From: Brevundimonas sp. UBA4609
GTDB taxonomy: Bacteria > Pseudomonadota > Alphaproteobacteria > Caulobacterales > Caulobacteraceae
Direction: 5' to 3'
Assembly: GCA_002386585.1 (NCBI GenBank)
Contig: DGIZ01000026.1
Coordinates: 1-13,116, forward strand
DNA length: 13,116 nt
The notes beneath the pieces are model-generated. The model searched no databases, had not been told where the DNA came from, and was given only the letters and a program-made list of their open reading frames with translations. Below, in pieces: positions 1 to 6,896 of the stretch. A program made the translations under genes and the position numbers. Positions within the stretch are counted from its first letter, which is position 1; each line of letters opens with the position of its first letter.

Positions 1-268
1 CGGCCGAACGCGGCGCTCCGCCTTCAGGGCGCGGACGCGCGACATCGAAGCCCTGCGGGCGCTGATGCCCGCCCTGGGGGCCGGCGCGGCGCTTGGTCTC
101 GACGACGACGGTCTTGGAGCGGCCGTGGCTGAAGCTCTGTTTCACCGTGCCGGTCGAGACCGAACCCGTCGCGCGCGGCTTCAGGCTCAGCGGAGCGCGC
201 GGCCCCGTCTGCGAAGGCGCGTTGGCAGGAGTCTTGCCGTCGTTGGAATTGTTGTTTTCGTCGCTCAT
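1..268 (-). CDS. infB: Translation initiation factor IF-2, N-terminal part (runs off left edge)
   Basis: IF-2 is the GTPase that places initiator fMet-tRNA on the 30S subunit and promotes subunit joining. Only the first 89 codons are in the window. The ATG (266-268) gives MSDENNN..., then the conserved alphaproteobacterial IF-2 N-terminal element: LSLKPRATG at about residues 27-35, followed by VKQSFSHGRSKTVVVETKRR at about 42-61, then a Gly/Pro/Arg-rich linker. The GTPase domains lie beyond the edge. It is the fourth gene of the rimP-nusA-ylxR-infB order, 112 bp downstream of ylxR on the same strand. There is no strong Shine-Dalgarno sequence; a 6-bp hairpin sits just upstream of the start. 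The identification rests on the N-terminal motif plus gene order and is firm. Confidence 0.93.
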   Translation of the reverse strand, partial: MSDENNNSNDGKTPANAPSQTGPRAPLSLKPRATGSVSTGTVKQSFSHGRSKTVVVETKRRAGPQGGHQRPQGFDVARPRPEGGAPRSA

Positions 269-285
269 CCGGTCGCTTTACTCAG

Positions 286-301
286 GGCGGAGAATTCCGC
301 C
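286..301 (-). promoter_or_regulatory. Small hairpin in the ylxR-infB gap, upstream of the infB start
   Basis: A perfect 6-bp inverted repeat (GGCGGA, loop ATTC, TCCGCC on the minus strand) ends 17 nt before the infB ATG. No T tract follows it, so it is not a terminator. It could affect access to the infB initiation region, or it could be incidental. The rest of the 112-bp gap shows nothing recognisable. Confidence 0.3.
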
Positions 302-380
302 TTCGTCTCTCTCAATCACCCATAGCAGAATGCGGCCCCGCCTCCGTTGTTTCGGAAACAGGCCCGCAGCCGCTCAAACC

Positions 381-1055
381 CTAAGGCTCTCCTTCCGGAG
401 CCGCGCTCCGGTCGTCCTCTGCGCCGTGTTCGGGCCCCGCCCGGTTCCAGCTCTGGGGACAGAGAGGTCGAAATCCCGCCAGCCGCTGAACCTCCAGAGT
501 CCAGCGATCGGCCCGCCCGCCTTGCAGCAGGACGGCGTGTATCGCATTTTCCAGCCCAAGGGCCAAACTCAAATCGTCCGCGCTGAAAGCCCCGCAGATT
601 TCGGGGGCGGGCGAGGCGTGTCTGGAGAGGGCCAGAAGCTTGCCGCGCCCGTCGGCCGAGCCGTCGGCGGCTTCGATCAGCCACGCGGCGCGGCCGCTGC
701 GGATCGCCGCAGCGCATTTCTCGAAGCCAGAGATAAGCACGCCTTCGCGCCGGGCAAGGCCCAGCTGGTCCAGACAGCGCCGAACCAGCAGGCTTTCGAC
801 CAGATCGGGCAGGTCGGCGGCGGGCTTCAGCGGCGCCCTGGCCGCGCGGGCGAACAGGTTCTTCTTGATCGCCGCCTCCAGCGAGGCGCGATCAGCCGAC
901 ACCCACAGGCCCCGACCCGGCAGCTTGCGCGCCAGGTCGGGAACCACCGCGCCGTCCGGGCCGGCCACGAAACGGATCAGGCGAGATTCATCAAGGGCCT
1001 GGCGCGACGCCAGGTCCTGACGATCCCTATCGATCAACGTCTCGGACGACCTCAT
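381..1055 (-). CDS. YlxR-family RNA-binding protein fused to an L7Ae-like domain
   Basis: A 224-aa protein with an N-terminal YlxR (DUF448) domain at about residues 10-76, including the family motif LPGRGLWV (45-52), then an L7Ae/L30e-like domain at about 88-195 (RRCLDQLGLARREG...GFEK, GRAAWLIEAADGSADGRGK). This two-domain form is common in alphaproteobacteria. YlxR proteins bind nucleic acid, and roles in transcription regulation and RNase P have been reported in other species; the exact job here is not shown by sequence. The gene starts 18 bp after nusA stops, with GGGAG well placed before the ATG, so it is co-transcribed between nusA and infB. Oddity: the canonical N-terminal R-K/R-C motif reads DRQD (11-14), with no cysteine there. 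I believe this is usual in Caulobacterales relatives but have not verified it. Confidence 0.9.
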   Translation of the reverse strand: MRSSETLIDRDRQDLASRQALDESRLIRFVAGPDGAVVPDLARKLPGRGLWVSADRASLEAAIKKNLFARAARAPLKPAADLPDLVESLLVRRCLDQLGLARREGVLISGFEKCAAAIRSGRAAWLIEAADGSADGRGKLLALSRHASPAPEICGAFSADDLSLALGLENAIHAVLLQGGRADRWTLEVQRLAGFRPLCPQSWNRAGPEHGAEDDRSAAPEGEP

Positions 1056-1073
1056 GGACGGCTGCGGCTCCCA

Positions 1074-2801
1074 TCACATGTCGCGGGACTGGTCGTCGAG
1101 GTCGTCCGAAGCGACCTCCGCGTCAGCCTCGGCGACGGCCTCTTCCTGGCCTTCGCCGTCGAGCTCGCCTTCGCCCTCATACGCCTCTTCCTCGACGTAT
1201 TCCGGCTGGGGCAGTTCCGAAGCGTCGATCCAGCCGGCAGCCACGCGGGCCTGCAGGATCAGCATTTCGGCGTCTTCCTGGCTCAGGTTGAAGCTTTCCA
1301 GCACGCCCGGAACCTTGACCCGCTCGCCGCCGCGCACTTCGTAGCCGCCGCGGATCTCGTCGGTGGCCAGGTCGGCCAGGTCCTCGACCGTCTTCACCCC
1401 GCCTTCGCCCAGGGCGACGGCGATGGCGGCGGTCACGCCCGGCACGTCCAGAACGCCGTCCTCGACGCCCAGGGCCACGCGCTTGGCGTCCAGTTCGGCG
1501 GCCTGACGCTCAAGGTGCTCGCGGGCGCGGGTCTGCAGCTCTTCGGCGGTGTCCTCGTCGAAGCCTTCGATCTCGGAGATCTCATAGGGCTCGACGAAGG
1601 CCAGATCCTCGACCGTGGCGAAGCCTTCGGTGACCAGCAGCTGGGCGATGGTCTCGTCCACGTCCAGGGCTTCCTGGAACAGGGAGGTGCGCTCGGCGAA
1701 CTCGCGCTGACGGCGCTCGGAGTCCTGGGCTTCGGTGATGATGTCGATCTGCCAGCCGGTCAGCTGCGAGGCCAGGCGGACGTTCTGGCCGCGACGGCCG
1801 ATGGCCAGCGACAGCTGTTCGTCTGGCACCACCACCTCGACGCGGTCGGCCTCTTCGTCCAGCACCACCTTGGAGACTTCGGCCGGAGCCAGGGCGTTGA
1901 CGATGAAGGTCGGCTCGTCCTCGTTCCACTGGATGATGTCGATCTTCTCGCCCTGCAGCTCGGCGACGACCGCCTGCACGCGCGAGCCGCGCATGCCGAC
2001 GCAGGCGCCGACCGGATCGATCGAGGAGTCGTTCGACAGCACGGCCATCTTGGCGCGCGAACCGGCGTCGCGGGCGGCGGCGCGGATCTCGATCACGCCG
2101 TCGTAGACTTCCGGCACTTCCTGGGCGAACAGCTTGGCCATGAAGCCCGGGTGGGCGCGCGACAGCATGACCTGCGGGCCCTTGGCCTCCGGGCGCACGT
2201 CATAGATGTAGGTGCGGACGCGGTCGCCGATGTTGAACACCTCGCGCGGGATCGACTGGTCGCGGCGCATGATGCCTTCGCCACGGCCCAGGTCGACGAT
2301 GGTGTTGCCGTATTCGACGCGCTTGACCGTGCCGTTGACGATTTCGCCGACGCGGTCCTTGAACTCTTCATACTGATTGGCGCGCTCGGCCTCGCGGACC
2401 TTTCCGGTCACGACCTGGCGGGCCATCTGGGTCTGGACGCGGCCGAACTCGAACGGCGGCAGGACCTCGACGTACTCCTTGCCGACCTCGGCCTCGGGGT
2501 CGCGCTTCAGGGCATCGCGCAGACGCACCATGGCGCTGTCGTTGAACTCTTCCAGCTCGTCTTCCGGCTGCCAGTCGTCGGCGACGATGGTGACGTGGCG
2601 GGTCAGGCTCAGCTCGCCGGTCTTGTGGTCGATCTTGGCGCGGATGTCGTGGTGCGCGCCATAGCGCGACTTGGCGCCCTTCTGGATCGCTTCCTCGATC
2701 GCCTCGATGACGATCTCCCGGTCGATGCTCTTCTCGCGCGCGACAGCGTCGGCGATGGAGAGCAGTTCCAGGCGGTTGGCGGAGATTCCGGTCACGGCCA
2801 T
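1074..2801 (-). CDS. nusA: Transcription termination/antitermination factor NusA
   Basis: A 575-aa NusA that binds RNA polymerase and nascent RNA, modulating pausing, termination and rRNA antitermination. Domain order: RNAP-binding N-terminal domain (about 1-130); S1 domain (about 152-217, [21 protein letters not shown]); KH1 (about 225-305, G-rich loop VGMRGSRV at 268-275); KH2 (about 306-375, IGRRGQNVR at 334-342); two helix-hairpin-helix C-terminal repeats (about 381-435 and 450-525); then a very acidic tail (about 534-572). The length and the two C-terminal repeats match the long proteobacterial form. Its ATG overlaps the rimP stop by one base (TGATG), indicating translational coupling. 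ylxR follows after 18 bp. NusA often autoregulates its own operon, which makes the hairpin upstream of rimP relevant. Confidence 0.98.
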   Translation of the reverse strand: MAVTGISANRLELLSIADAVAREKSIDREIVIEAIEEAIQKGAKSRYGAHHDIRAKIDHKTGELSLTRHVTIVADDWQPEDELEEFNDSAMVRLRDALKRDPEAEVGKEYVEVLPPFEFGRVQTQMARQVVTGKVREAERANQYEEFKDRVGEIVNGTVKRVEYGNTIVDLGRGEGIMRRDQSIPREVFNIGDRVRTYIYDVRPEAKGPQVMLSRAHPGFMAKLFAQEVPEVYDGVIEIRAAARDAGSRAKMAVLSNDSSIDPVGACVGMRGSRVQAVVAELQGEKIDIIQWNEDEPTFIVNALAPAEVSKVVLDEEADRVEVVVPDEQLSLAIGRRGQNVRLASQLTGWQIDIITEAQDSERRQREFAERTSLFQEALDVDETIAQLLVTEGFATVEDLAFVEPYEISEIEGFDEDTAEELQTRAREHLERQAAELDAKRVALGVEDGVLDVPGVTAAIAVALGEGGVKTVEDLADLATDEIRGGYEVRGGERVKVPGVLESFNLSQEDAEMLILQARVAAGWIDASELPQPEYVEEEAYEGEGELDGEGQEEAVAEADAEVASDDLDDQSRDM

Positions 2802-3397
2802 CAGGCGTCGTCCTTGGTGGAGTCTGGGTTGGATTGTTCAGGCTCGGGCGCGCCCTCGGGCAGGCCGTCGTCTTCGGGTTCGCCGCGCGCCGCGCGCAGG
2901 GCGGCGCCGCGCTTCAGCAGTTCGTCAGTCAGCACCAGCTTGGCGTCAGCCAGCCAGGCGAAGGGGATCAGGGCGGTCTCGTCCTCGCCCTCCAGATCGA
3001 TGGCGACGTCCTCGCCCTCGGTTCCGGCCAGCAGGCCCTTGAAGCGCTTGCGGCCCTCGACCATCCGGTCGGTCTCGAGGCGCGCCTCAAGCCCCTCGAA
3101 CAGGTCGAAGTCGATCAGGCGCGTCAGCGGCCGGTCGATGCCGGGCGAAGAAACTTCCAGCAGATATTCGCCCGCGATCGGATCGGCGGCGTCCAGCACC
3201 TCGGACACGGCGCGCGACAGGCGGGCGCATTCCTCGACCGAGATGTCGTGGTCGACATGGCGCTCGGCCATGATCTGCAGCCGACGCCGCAGCGTCCCGC
3301 CCATCAGGCGCACGCGCACGACCGCCAGCCCCAGGCTCTCGGCCACGGGGTCGATCAGCTCCAGCAGAGCACGGTCTTCGGCGGTCTTGGCCCGCAA
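2801..3397 (-). CDS. rimP: Ribosome maturation factor RimP
   Basis: A 198-aa RimP that acts in maturation of the 30S subunit. The N-terminal alpha/beta domain (about 1-92) carries the family signature [11 protein letters not shown] (81-91); the SH3-like C-terminal domain spans about 95-165; a Glu/Pro/Asp-rich tail (from about 172) is longer than in enteric RimP. The start is a TTG at 3395-3397: GGAG lies 7 nt upstream, and no ATG in this frame precedes the conserved helix. The stop overlaps the nusA start by one base. It is the first gene after a predicted promoter and leader hairpin, so it is probably the promoter-proximal cistron of rimP-nusA-ylxR-infB. The identification is firm; the start codon is well supported but unproven. 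Confidence 0.96.
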   Translation of the reverse strand: MRAKTAEDRALLELIDPVAESLGLAVVRVRLMGGTLRRRLQIMAERHVDHDISVEECARLSRAVSEVLDAADPIAGEYLLEVSSPGIDRPLTRLIDFDLFEGLEARLETDRMVEGRKRFKGLLAGTEGEDVAIDLEGEDETALIPFAWLADAKLVLTDELLKRGAALRAARGEPEDDGLPEGAPEPEQSNPDSTKDDA

Positions 3398-3410
3398 GCG
3401 GATACTCCAG

Positions 3411-3445
3411 AAAACAAAAGCGACGGACCGTCCGGGCCGCCGCTT
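3411..3445 (-). terminator. Terminator-like hairpin in the rimP leader (candidate attenuator)
   Basis: On the minus strand an inverted repeat spans 3445-3418 (arm AAGCGGCGG pairing with CCGTCGCTT, nine base pairs including one G-U, with further partial pairing inside). It is followed at once by TTTGTTTT-like sequence (3418-3411). That is the form of an intrinsic terminator. It lies downstream of the predicted promoter at 3487-3515, and the T tract ends only a few bases before the rimP ribosome binding site (GGAG at 3405-3408). It may therefore be a leader attenuator for the operon rather than, or as well as, a terminator for the upstream genes. The 5' leader has a short GACCG (3466-3470) that could pair with CGGTC in the 3' arm as a weak alternative fold. 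Confidence 0.55.
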
Positions 3446-3486
3446 GAAACGACGCCGTTGGACGCCGGTCTAACGATGTGAGCGGT

Positions 3487-3515
3487 CATATAGGCGAAAG
3501 CGGGAGCCGTGTCAG
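3487..3515 (-). promoter_or_regulatory. Predicted sigma70-type promoter for rimP-nusA-ylxR-infB
   Basis: Read on the minus strand: CTGACA (-35, 3515-3510; 5 of 6 to TTGACA), a 17-nt spacer, and TATATG (-10, 3492-3487; 4 of 6 to TATAAT). The -35 overlaps the stop codon of the upstream small membrane-protein gene. Transcription would start near 3480, giving a leader of about 83 nt before the rimP TTG that contains the terminator-like hairpin. The prediction is by eye from consensus. Confidence 0.5.
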
Positions 3516-3793
3516 CCCCCTGCCGACACCCTCGCCGTTCGCCGCCTCGACAGCCAGCGATAAAGCGCCCCTACAGCGAACCCCGCCAGAATAATGCAGG
3601 CCGGCGCGGCCCAGCCGTCCATCCCCAGCGCGTCCTTGCCGGCTTCGACAACTTTCCAGGGCGCGAAAAAGCCCAGCGCTTCCAGTCCCAGCGCCGCCGC
3701 CCCCAGCGAAGCCGCTACATAGGCCGACGCCGCCAGAGCGCCCGCTACGCTCCACGCAGTCACCGACGCCGTCGACAGGAAGCGCTCAGCCAA
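3512..3793 (-). CDS. Small two-segment membrane protein, function unknown
   Basis: A 93-aa protein that I do not recognise. It has two hydrophobic stretches, about residues 10-38 (Ala-rich) and 60-79, separated by a loop with KVVEAGKDALGMDGW, and ends in an Arg-rich tail (RWLSRRRTARV), which would sit in the cytoplasm by the positive-inside rule. Codon use has the G/C third-position bias of the neighbours, which favours real coding. The start is uncertain: the frame opens with TTG (3791-3793), and the nearest GGAG is about 15 nt upstream, longer than usual. It follows another small membrane-protein gene after 27 bp and trmB beyond that, so it is probably the tail of a trmB-led transcript. Confidence 0.6.
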   Translation of the reverse strand: MAERFLSTASVTAWSVAGALAASAYVAASLGAAALGLEALGFFAPWKVVEAGKDALGMDGWAAPACIILAGFAVGALYRWLSRRRTARVSAGG

Positions 3794-3820
3794 AATGCAG
3801 CCGAAGCTCCCGAACAGGAG

Positions 3821-4015
3821 TTATGGGATGAGGCCGTAGAACAGCACAAACATCCAGACGAACGGCGACAACATCATCAATGTATCCGGGACGCCCGCCA
3901 GACGCCCCGCCAGGCCGTAAAAGATCGCCGACAACACTGGAGCGAGCACGACGCAGAGCAGAAGCTGGGGCCAGTGGGGATCAGCCGTTCCAGACACTGA
4001 TCGCCCCTCGCCCAT
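3821..4015 (-). CDS. Small membrane protein downstream of trmB, function unknown
   Basis: A 64-aa protein with no family that I recognise. Two hydrophobic segments are visible, about residues 18-36 (LLLCVVLAPVLSAIFYGLAG) and 43-63 (PDTLMMLSPFVWMFVLFYGL), after a short polar N-terminus. I chose the ATG at 4013-4015 because it lies four bases after the trmB stop and has GGAG eight bases upstream (inside the end of trmB). An in-frame extension to 4078 would overlap trmB by nearly 60 bp and add an Arg/Ser-rich stretch, which is less likely. The tight spacing indicates co-transcription with trmB; function cannot be inferred. Confidence 0.6.
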   Translation of the reverse strand: MGEGRSVSGTADPHWPQLLLCVVLAPVLSAIFYGLAGRLAGVPDTLMMLSPFVWMFVLFYGLIP

Positions 4016-4019
4016 CGCT

Positions 4020-4748
4020 TTAACTCCGCTCGAACTCGAGAAAGATCGGCGCCGTATCGCCCAGCTTCTTTTCTTCATAGCGGGTGATGACGTGGTCTTC
4101 GGGCGGGGCGAACCAGTCGACGCCCGTCTCGATGCGCGTCAGGCCCGGTGTCCGCGCCAGCCGCTCCAGCGCCCAGTCGGCGTAGTCCAGCCAGTCGGTG
4201 ACGAAACGCACCCTGCCGCCCGGCTTCAGCAGGCGGGCGATCTCCACCGCCGTCTCGTCCTGCAGGAAGCGGCGCTTGTTGTGGCGCGCCTTGTGCCAGG
4301 GGTCGGGAAACAGGATCATCACCCGGTCCAGCGAAGCGTCCGGCAGGGCCGCCATCACCGCGCGGGCGTCGTCGGCGTGCAGCCGCACATTCTCAAGCCC
4401 GCCCTCCTCGACGTGACGCAGAGCCGAGGCGACGCCGTTCAGGAAGGGCTCGCAGCCGATCATCACCGCCTCGGGATGACGCGCCGCCTGGGCCGCCAGA
4501 TGCTCGCCGCCGCCGAAGCCGATCTCCAGCCAGGCGGCCTTCGCGCCCGGCATCAGGGCTTGAGGATCGATCGGTCCCTTGGCCGGGTCCGGCATGGCGA
4601 TACGCGGCATCAGGGTGTCGAACAGGGCCGCCTGCTTCGCCTTGATCGGCCGCGACTTGATGCGTCCGAAGGAGCGCAGCGGGCCATGCGCCCGGGCCCA
4701 CTCGGGGCGGTCGGCGTCGGACGGTTTGGGATCGGTCTCGTCGGTCAT
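4020..4748 (-). CDS. trmB: tRNA (guanine-N7-)-methyltransferase
   Basis: A 242-aa SAM-dependent enzyme that makes m7G46 in the variable loop of tRNAs. Visible motifs: SAM-binding loop LEIGFGGGEH (74-83), the acidic CEPF (99-102), the TrmB signature FPDPWHKARHNKRR (147-160), the FVTDWLDYADWA segment (182-193), and the C-terminal substrate motif TRYEEKKLG (222-230). The ATG at 4746-4748 gives the usual family length. An upstream in-frame ATG (4815-4817) would add 23 Arg-rich residues reaching toward the AT-rich patch, and neither start has a clear ribosome binding site. It heads a probable transcript with two small membrane-protein genes. In many alphaproteobacteria metK sits directly upstream; it is not here. 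Confidence 0.96.
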   Translation of the reverse strand: MTDETDPKPSDADRPEWARAHGPLRSFGRIKSRPIKAKQAALFDTLMPRIAMPDPAKGPIDPQALMPGAKAAWLEIGFGGGEHLAAQAARHPEAVMIGCEPFLNGVASALRHVEEGGLENVRLHADDARAVMAALPDASLDRVMILFPDPWHKARHNKRRFLQDETAVEIARLLKPGGRVRFVTDWLDYADWALERLARTPGLTRIETGVDWFAPPEDHVITRYEEKKLGDTAPIFLEFERS

Positions 4749-4859
4749 GGCGCGCTTTAGCAGTTTGCGTGCACCAGCGCGATGTCGGGAAGGCGGCCGC
4801 CGCGCCTCAATGAACATGGCGCTGACGCCTTCACCAGAAGACGATATTCTTGAAAAGCG

Positions 4860-4886
4860 CCCAAGGAGATTTACAATTTCCTTGGG
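4860..4886 (-). terminator. Strong hairpin, possible minus-strand terminator
   Basis: CCCAAGGA (4860-4867) pairs perfectly with TCCTTGGG (4879-4886); three inner pairs, one of them G-U on the plus strand, extend it to about 11 bp with a 5-nt loop. On the minus strand it is followed by CGCTTTTC, a modest T run, so it could terminate minus-strand transcription coming from the AT-rich patch before trmB. On the plus strand no T tract follows. Confidence 0.4.
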
Positions 4887-4973
4887 CTAAATTGCTCTTA
4901 GCAGACGTATTCCCATCATAATCAAATCGAACTTCTTTTGTTGCCGTATCATCATAACAACAATTACAGCGAC

Positions 4974-5117
4974 CTAGCATTCAAGATCAACCTGTGAGTC
5001 TTGCGACTGCACAGTCAAGGCGCAACTGCCTGACCCAAACAGAGATGACAAAGCGAAAACAGATGCAATTATCGCATTAACGCATAGCTCTCCCCTTTTT
5101 TGAATACGCGCACCCAT
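4974..5117 (-). pseudogene. Possible remnant of a small exported protein
   Basis: This minus-strand frame reads 47 residues from ATG (5115-5117) with a signal-peptide-like core NAIIASVFALSSLF, then GSGSCALTVQSQDSQVDLEC and a stop. The ATG has no good ribosome binding site. A strong one (AGGGGAGAG, 5088-5096) does exist, but the ATG it serves (5083-5085) reads Met-Arg-stop in another frame, one step out from the signal-like frame. That looks like a decayed or frameshifted secreted-protein gene, but so short a frame could also be chance. Confidence 0.22.
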
Positions 5118-5181
5118 TGCTTGGGTAACGAAGGTATGCAATAAATTTATACCCACGTCGATGTTGTTAGAATTTATGTCA

Positions 5182-5511
5182 ATGCTGAAGCGGACTCGTA
5201 TGATATTATGGGCATGCATCGCTGGCGGCTTGATGTCTTCATGCGCAGCCAAGAGCGTGACGCCTAACAAGAGCTTTCAGTGCCCCGCCTCAAAAACAGT
5301 CTGGCTACAATGCCTTTCCAAACAAGGTGATTTACTGAGCCAATGCCATATTGTTAATCAATTGGACGACGCTTGTTGGCATAATCAAAAAGCTATCGAC
5401 TTTGGAAACAGCCAAATGTCGAGGCCCTCCCAGTCAACCCGGGAACAAACCTGGGTTCGCTTCCAGGTGGAGGTTCTCAGCGACGGAACTGTCCGAAGAG
5501 CCATTTCGTAG
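5182..5511 (+). CDS. Predicted small lipoprotein, weakly TonB-C-like
   Basis: A 109-aa protein in the AT-rich patch. From the ATG at 5182 it has a clear lipoprotein-type leader: KRTR, hydrophobic core MILWACIAGGL, then MSSC with Cys21 as the likely lipidated residue. In-frame ATGs at 5161 and 5176 are possible alternatives, but none has a clear ribosome binding site, and 5182 leaves the shortest n-region. The mature part is Cys-rich (C34, C44, C55, C65). The pattern VWLQCLSKQGDLLSQCHIV (40-58) followed by a late beta-like segment WVRFQVEV (91-98) faintly resembles the TonB C-terminal fold found in small periplasmic proteins of Caulobacterales. That is a resemblance by eye only. Base composition unlike its neighbours suggests acquisition. 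It is convergent with htpX (43-bp gap). Confidence 0.5.
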   Translation: MLKRTRMILWACIAGGLMSSCAAKSVTPNKSFQCPASKTVWLQCLSKQGDLLSQCHIVNQLDDACWHNQKAIDFGNSQMSRPSQSTREQTWVRFQVEVLSDGTVRRAIS

Positions 5512-5554
5512 AAATTATAGGACCGAAGGCGCGCAGAATCGCGTGCGCTCAAGT

Positions 5555-6553
5555 TCAACCCCACGGCCCGCGCGGCGGCGTGGCGGGCGCATCGTCGGTC
5601 GTCGGCACGCTGGTCCCCCGGATCGGCCCAGCAGAAGGTACAGGCGAAGGCGCACGCGCGACGAAGGCCGGCGCCGGACGCACGCGCCCGCCCATGCCCA
5701 TCTTCGCCCCCATATCCATCAGGGCGCGAACGCGGTTGCCGGTGGCCGGGTGGGTCGAGAACAGGTTGTCCGCCCCCTTCCCGTTCAACGGGTTGATGAT
5801 GAACATATGGGCCGTGGCCGGATTGCGCTCGGCCGGGGCGTTCACCGCGCCGCGCGCATAGGCCTCGATCTTCTGCAGGGCCGAAGCCAGGGCCTGCGGG
5901 TCGTCGGCGATCTCGGCCCCGACGCGGTCGGCCTCGTATTCACGGGCGCGGCTGATGGCCATCTGCACCAGACCCGCCGCCATCGGCGCCAGCAGCATCA
6001 GGGCGATGGTCCCGATCATGCCGCCCGGCCGTTCGCGATCATCGCCGCCGCCGAAGAACAGGGCGAAGTTGGCCAGCATGGCGATGGCGCCCGCCACCGT
6101 CGCCGTAACCGTCATGGTCAGGGTGTCGCGGTTCTTCACATGGGCCAGTTCATGCGCCATCACGCCGCGGATCTCGTCGCGCGTCAGCATGTCCAGCAGG
6201 CCCGTCGTCGCCGCCACCGCCGCGTTCTGGGGGTTGCGCCCGGTCGCGAAGGCGTTGGGCTGGTCGTTCGGGATGATGGTGATGTTGGGCAGGGGCAGGC
6301 CTGCGTCCTGCGCCATCTGCTTCACATCGGCGACATAGGCGCGCACCACGGCGTTGGGGTGGGTCTCGTCCACCGGCTGGGCGCGGTACATCTTCAGGAC
6401 GATCTTGTCCGCGTTCCAATAGGAAAACAGATTCATCCCCGCGGCCACGACCAGGGCGACGGCCATGCCGGGCCCTTTGCCGATCAGATAGCCGATCCCC
6501 ATGAACAGGGCGGTCATCACGGCCAGCAGGGCGAAGGTCTTCAGATGGTTCAT
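5555..6553 (-). CDS. htpX: Membrane zinc metalloprotease HtpX
   Basis: A 332-aa M48B family protease of the inner membrane that takes part in quality control of membrane proteins. Transmembrane segments are visible at about residues 5-24 and 28-45, and two more hydrophobic stretches at about 147-168 and 178-200. The zinc site HELAH is at 134-138, and the third ligand is probably E205 in SRAREYEAD (201-209). A conserved NAFATGRNP (100-108) precedes it and [14 protein letters not shown] (265-278) follows. The last 44 residues are a Pro/Ala-rich tail beyond the usual enteric HtpX end; such tails are seen in alphaproteobacterial members. The ATG start has no strong ribosome binding site. Divergent from the DUF1674 gene. 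Confidence 0.96.
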   Translation of the reverse strand: MNHLKTFALLAVMTALFMGIGYLIGKGPGMAVALVVAAGMNLFSYWNADKIVLKMYRAQPVDETHPNAVVRAYVADVKQMAQDAGLPLPNITIIPNDQPNAFATGRNPQNAAVAATTGLLDMLTRDEIRGVMAHELAHVKNRDTLTMTVTATVAGAIAMLANFALFFGGGDDRERPGGMIGTIALMLLAPMAAGLVQMAISRAREYEADRVGAEIADDPQALASALQKIEAYARGAVNAPAERNPATAHMFIINPLNGKGADNLFSTHPATGNRVRALMDMGAKMGMGGRVRPAPAFVARAPSPVPSAGPIRGTSVPTTDDAPATPPRGPWG

Positions 6554-6611
6554 GCGGGCGTTCGGACGAGCTAACGGGCTTCAGGGGGTGGCGTGTTCGG
6601 CCTGAACGTCT

Positions 6612-6639
6612 ATTTGAGCCGCAGTATCCCCGCTCTCAA
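6612..6639 (-). promoter_or_regulatory. Candidate htpX promoter
   Basis: On the minus strand, TTGAGA (6639-6634; 5 of 6 to TTGACA), a 16-nt spacer, then TCAAAT (6617-6612; 4 of 6 to TATAAT). With the preceding C the -35 reads CTTGAGA, close to the heat-shock sigma32 element CTTGAAA, but no sigma32-type -10 is visible. The leader to the ATG would be about 50 nt. By-eye call. Confidence 0.3.
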
Positions 6640-6651
6640 GGCAGGCGACCT

Positions 6652-6894
6652 GTGACCGAACAGCCCACCCCCCCGATCGAATCCTCCCCTGAGGAAGTCT
6701 TCAACACGGACGTGCCCCACGCCACGCCCGAGCGCCCGCTGACCGAGGCCGCCCGCCGCGCCCTGCTGGAAGCGGCCGAGCGCCGCGCCGCTGAGGAGGC
6801 CGACGCCCTTCCCCATGAGGTCGGCGGCCGCAAGGGTCCCGAGCCCACCCGCTTCGGCGACTGGGAGAAGAAGGGCCTGGCGGTGGACTTTTAA
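6652..6894 (+). CDS. DUF1674 / SDHAF4-like succinate dehydrogenase assembly factor
   Basis: An 80-aa protein ending in the DUF1674 signature: GGRKGPEPTRFGDWEKKGLA (about 58-77), then VDF at the C-terminus. The mitochondrial relative SDHAF4 (yeast Sdh8) binds flavinylated succinate dehydrogenase flavoprotein and helps its assembly; a similar role here is inferred by homology. The N-terminal half is an acidic, Ala/Glu-rich, probably flexible or helical region (TEAARRALLEAAERRAAEEAD). The start is a GTG (6652), preceded by a purine-rich AAGGCAGG; no ATG is available before the conserved part. The gene is divergent from htpX, with 98 bp between. Confidence 0.88.
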   Translation: MTEQPTPPIESSPEEVFNTDVPHATPERPLTEAARRALLEAAERRAAEEADALPHEVGGRKGPEPTRFGDWEKKGLAVDF

Positions 6895-6896
6895 GG

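Larger units (their letters stand above)
4749..5181. other. AT-rich stretch without a convincing gene
   Basis: This 433-bp gap between trmB and the small lipoprotein gene is GC-rich only up to about 4830. From 4861 on it is mostly 37-45% GC per 60 bases (one line reaches 53%), against roughly two-thirds GC elsewhere. It contains a strong hairpin (4860-4886) and a short minus-strand frame resembling an exported-peptide remnant (4974-5117). I see no tRNA, no flanking direct repeat, no transposase remnant and no metK fragment. Confidence 0.6.

Noticed and set aside
93..3473. A 1126-codon open frame on the plus strand across infB, ylxR, nusA and rimP
   Set aside because: It is fully antisense to four clearly recognisable genes. 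Its residues are biased in the way expected from complementing G/C-rich third positions, and it has no recognisable domain.
5147..5155. TTATACCCA as a DnaA box
   Set aside because: It fits TTATCCACA poorly and no cluster of boxes is present.
5521..5551. GCGCGC...GTGCGC inverted repeat between the lipoprotein gene and htpX as a terminator
   Set aside because: It is short, includes a wobble pair, and no T tract follows on either strand.
5351..6574. A 407-codon plus-strand frame over htpX
   Set aside because: It is antisense to the HExxH-bearing htpX frame, and its Arg/His-rich low-complexity translation is typical of a shadow frame.
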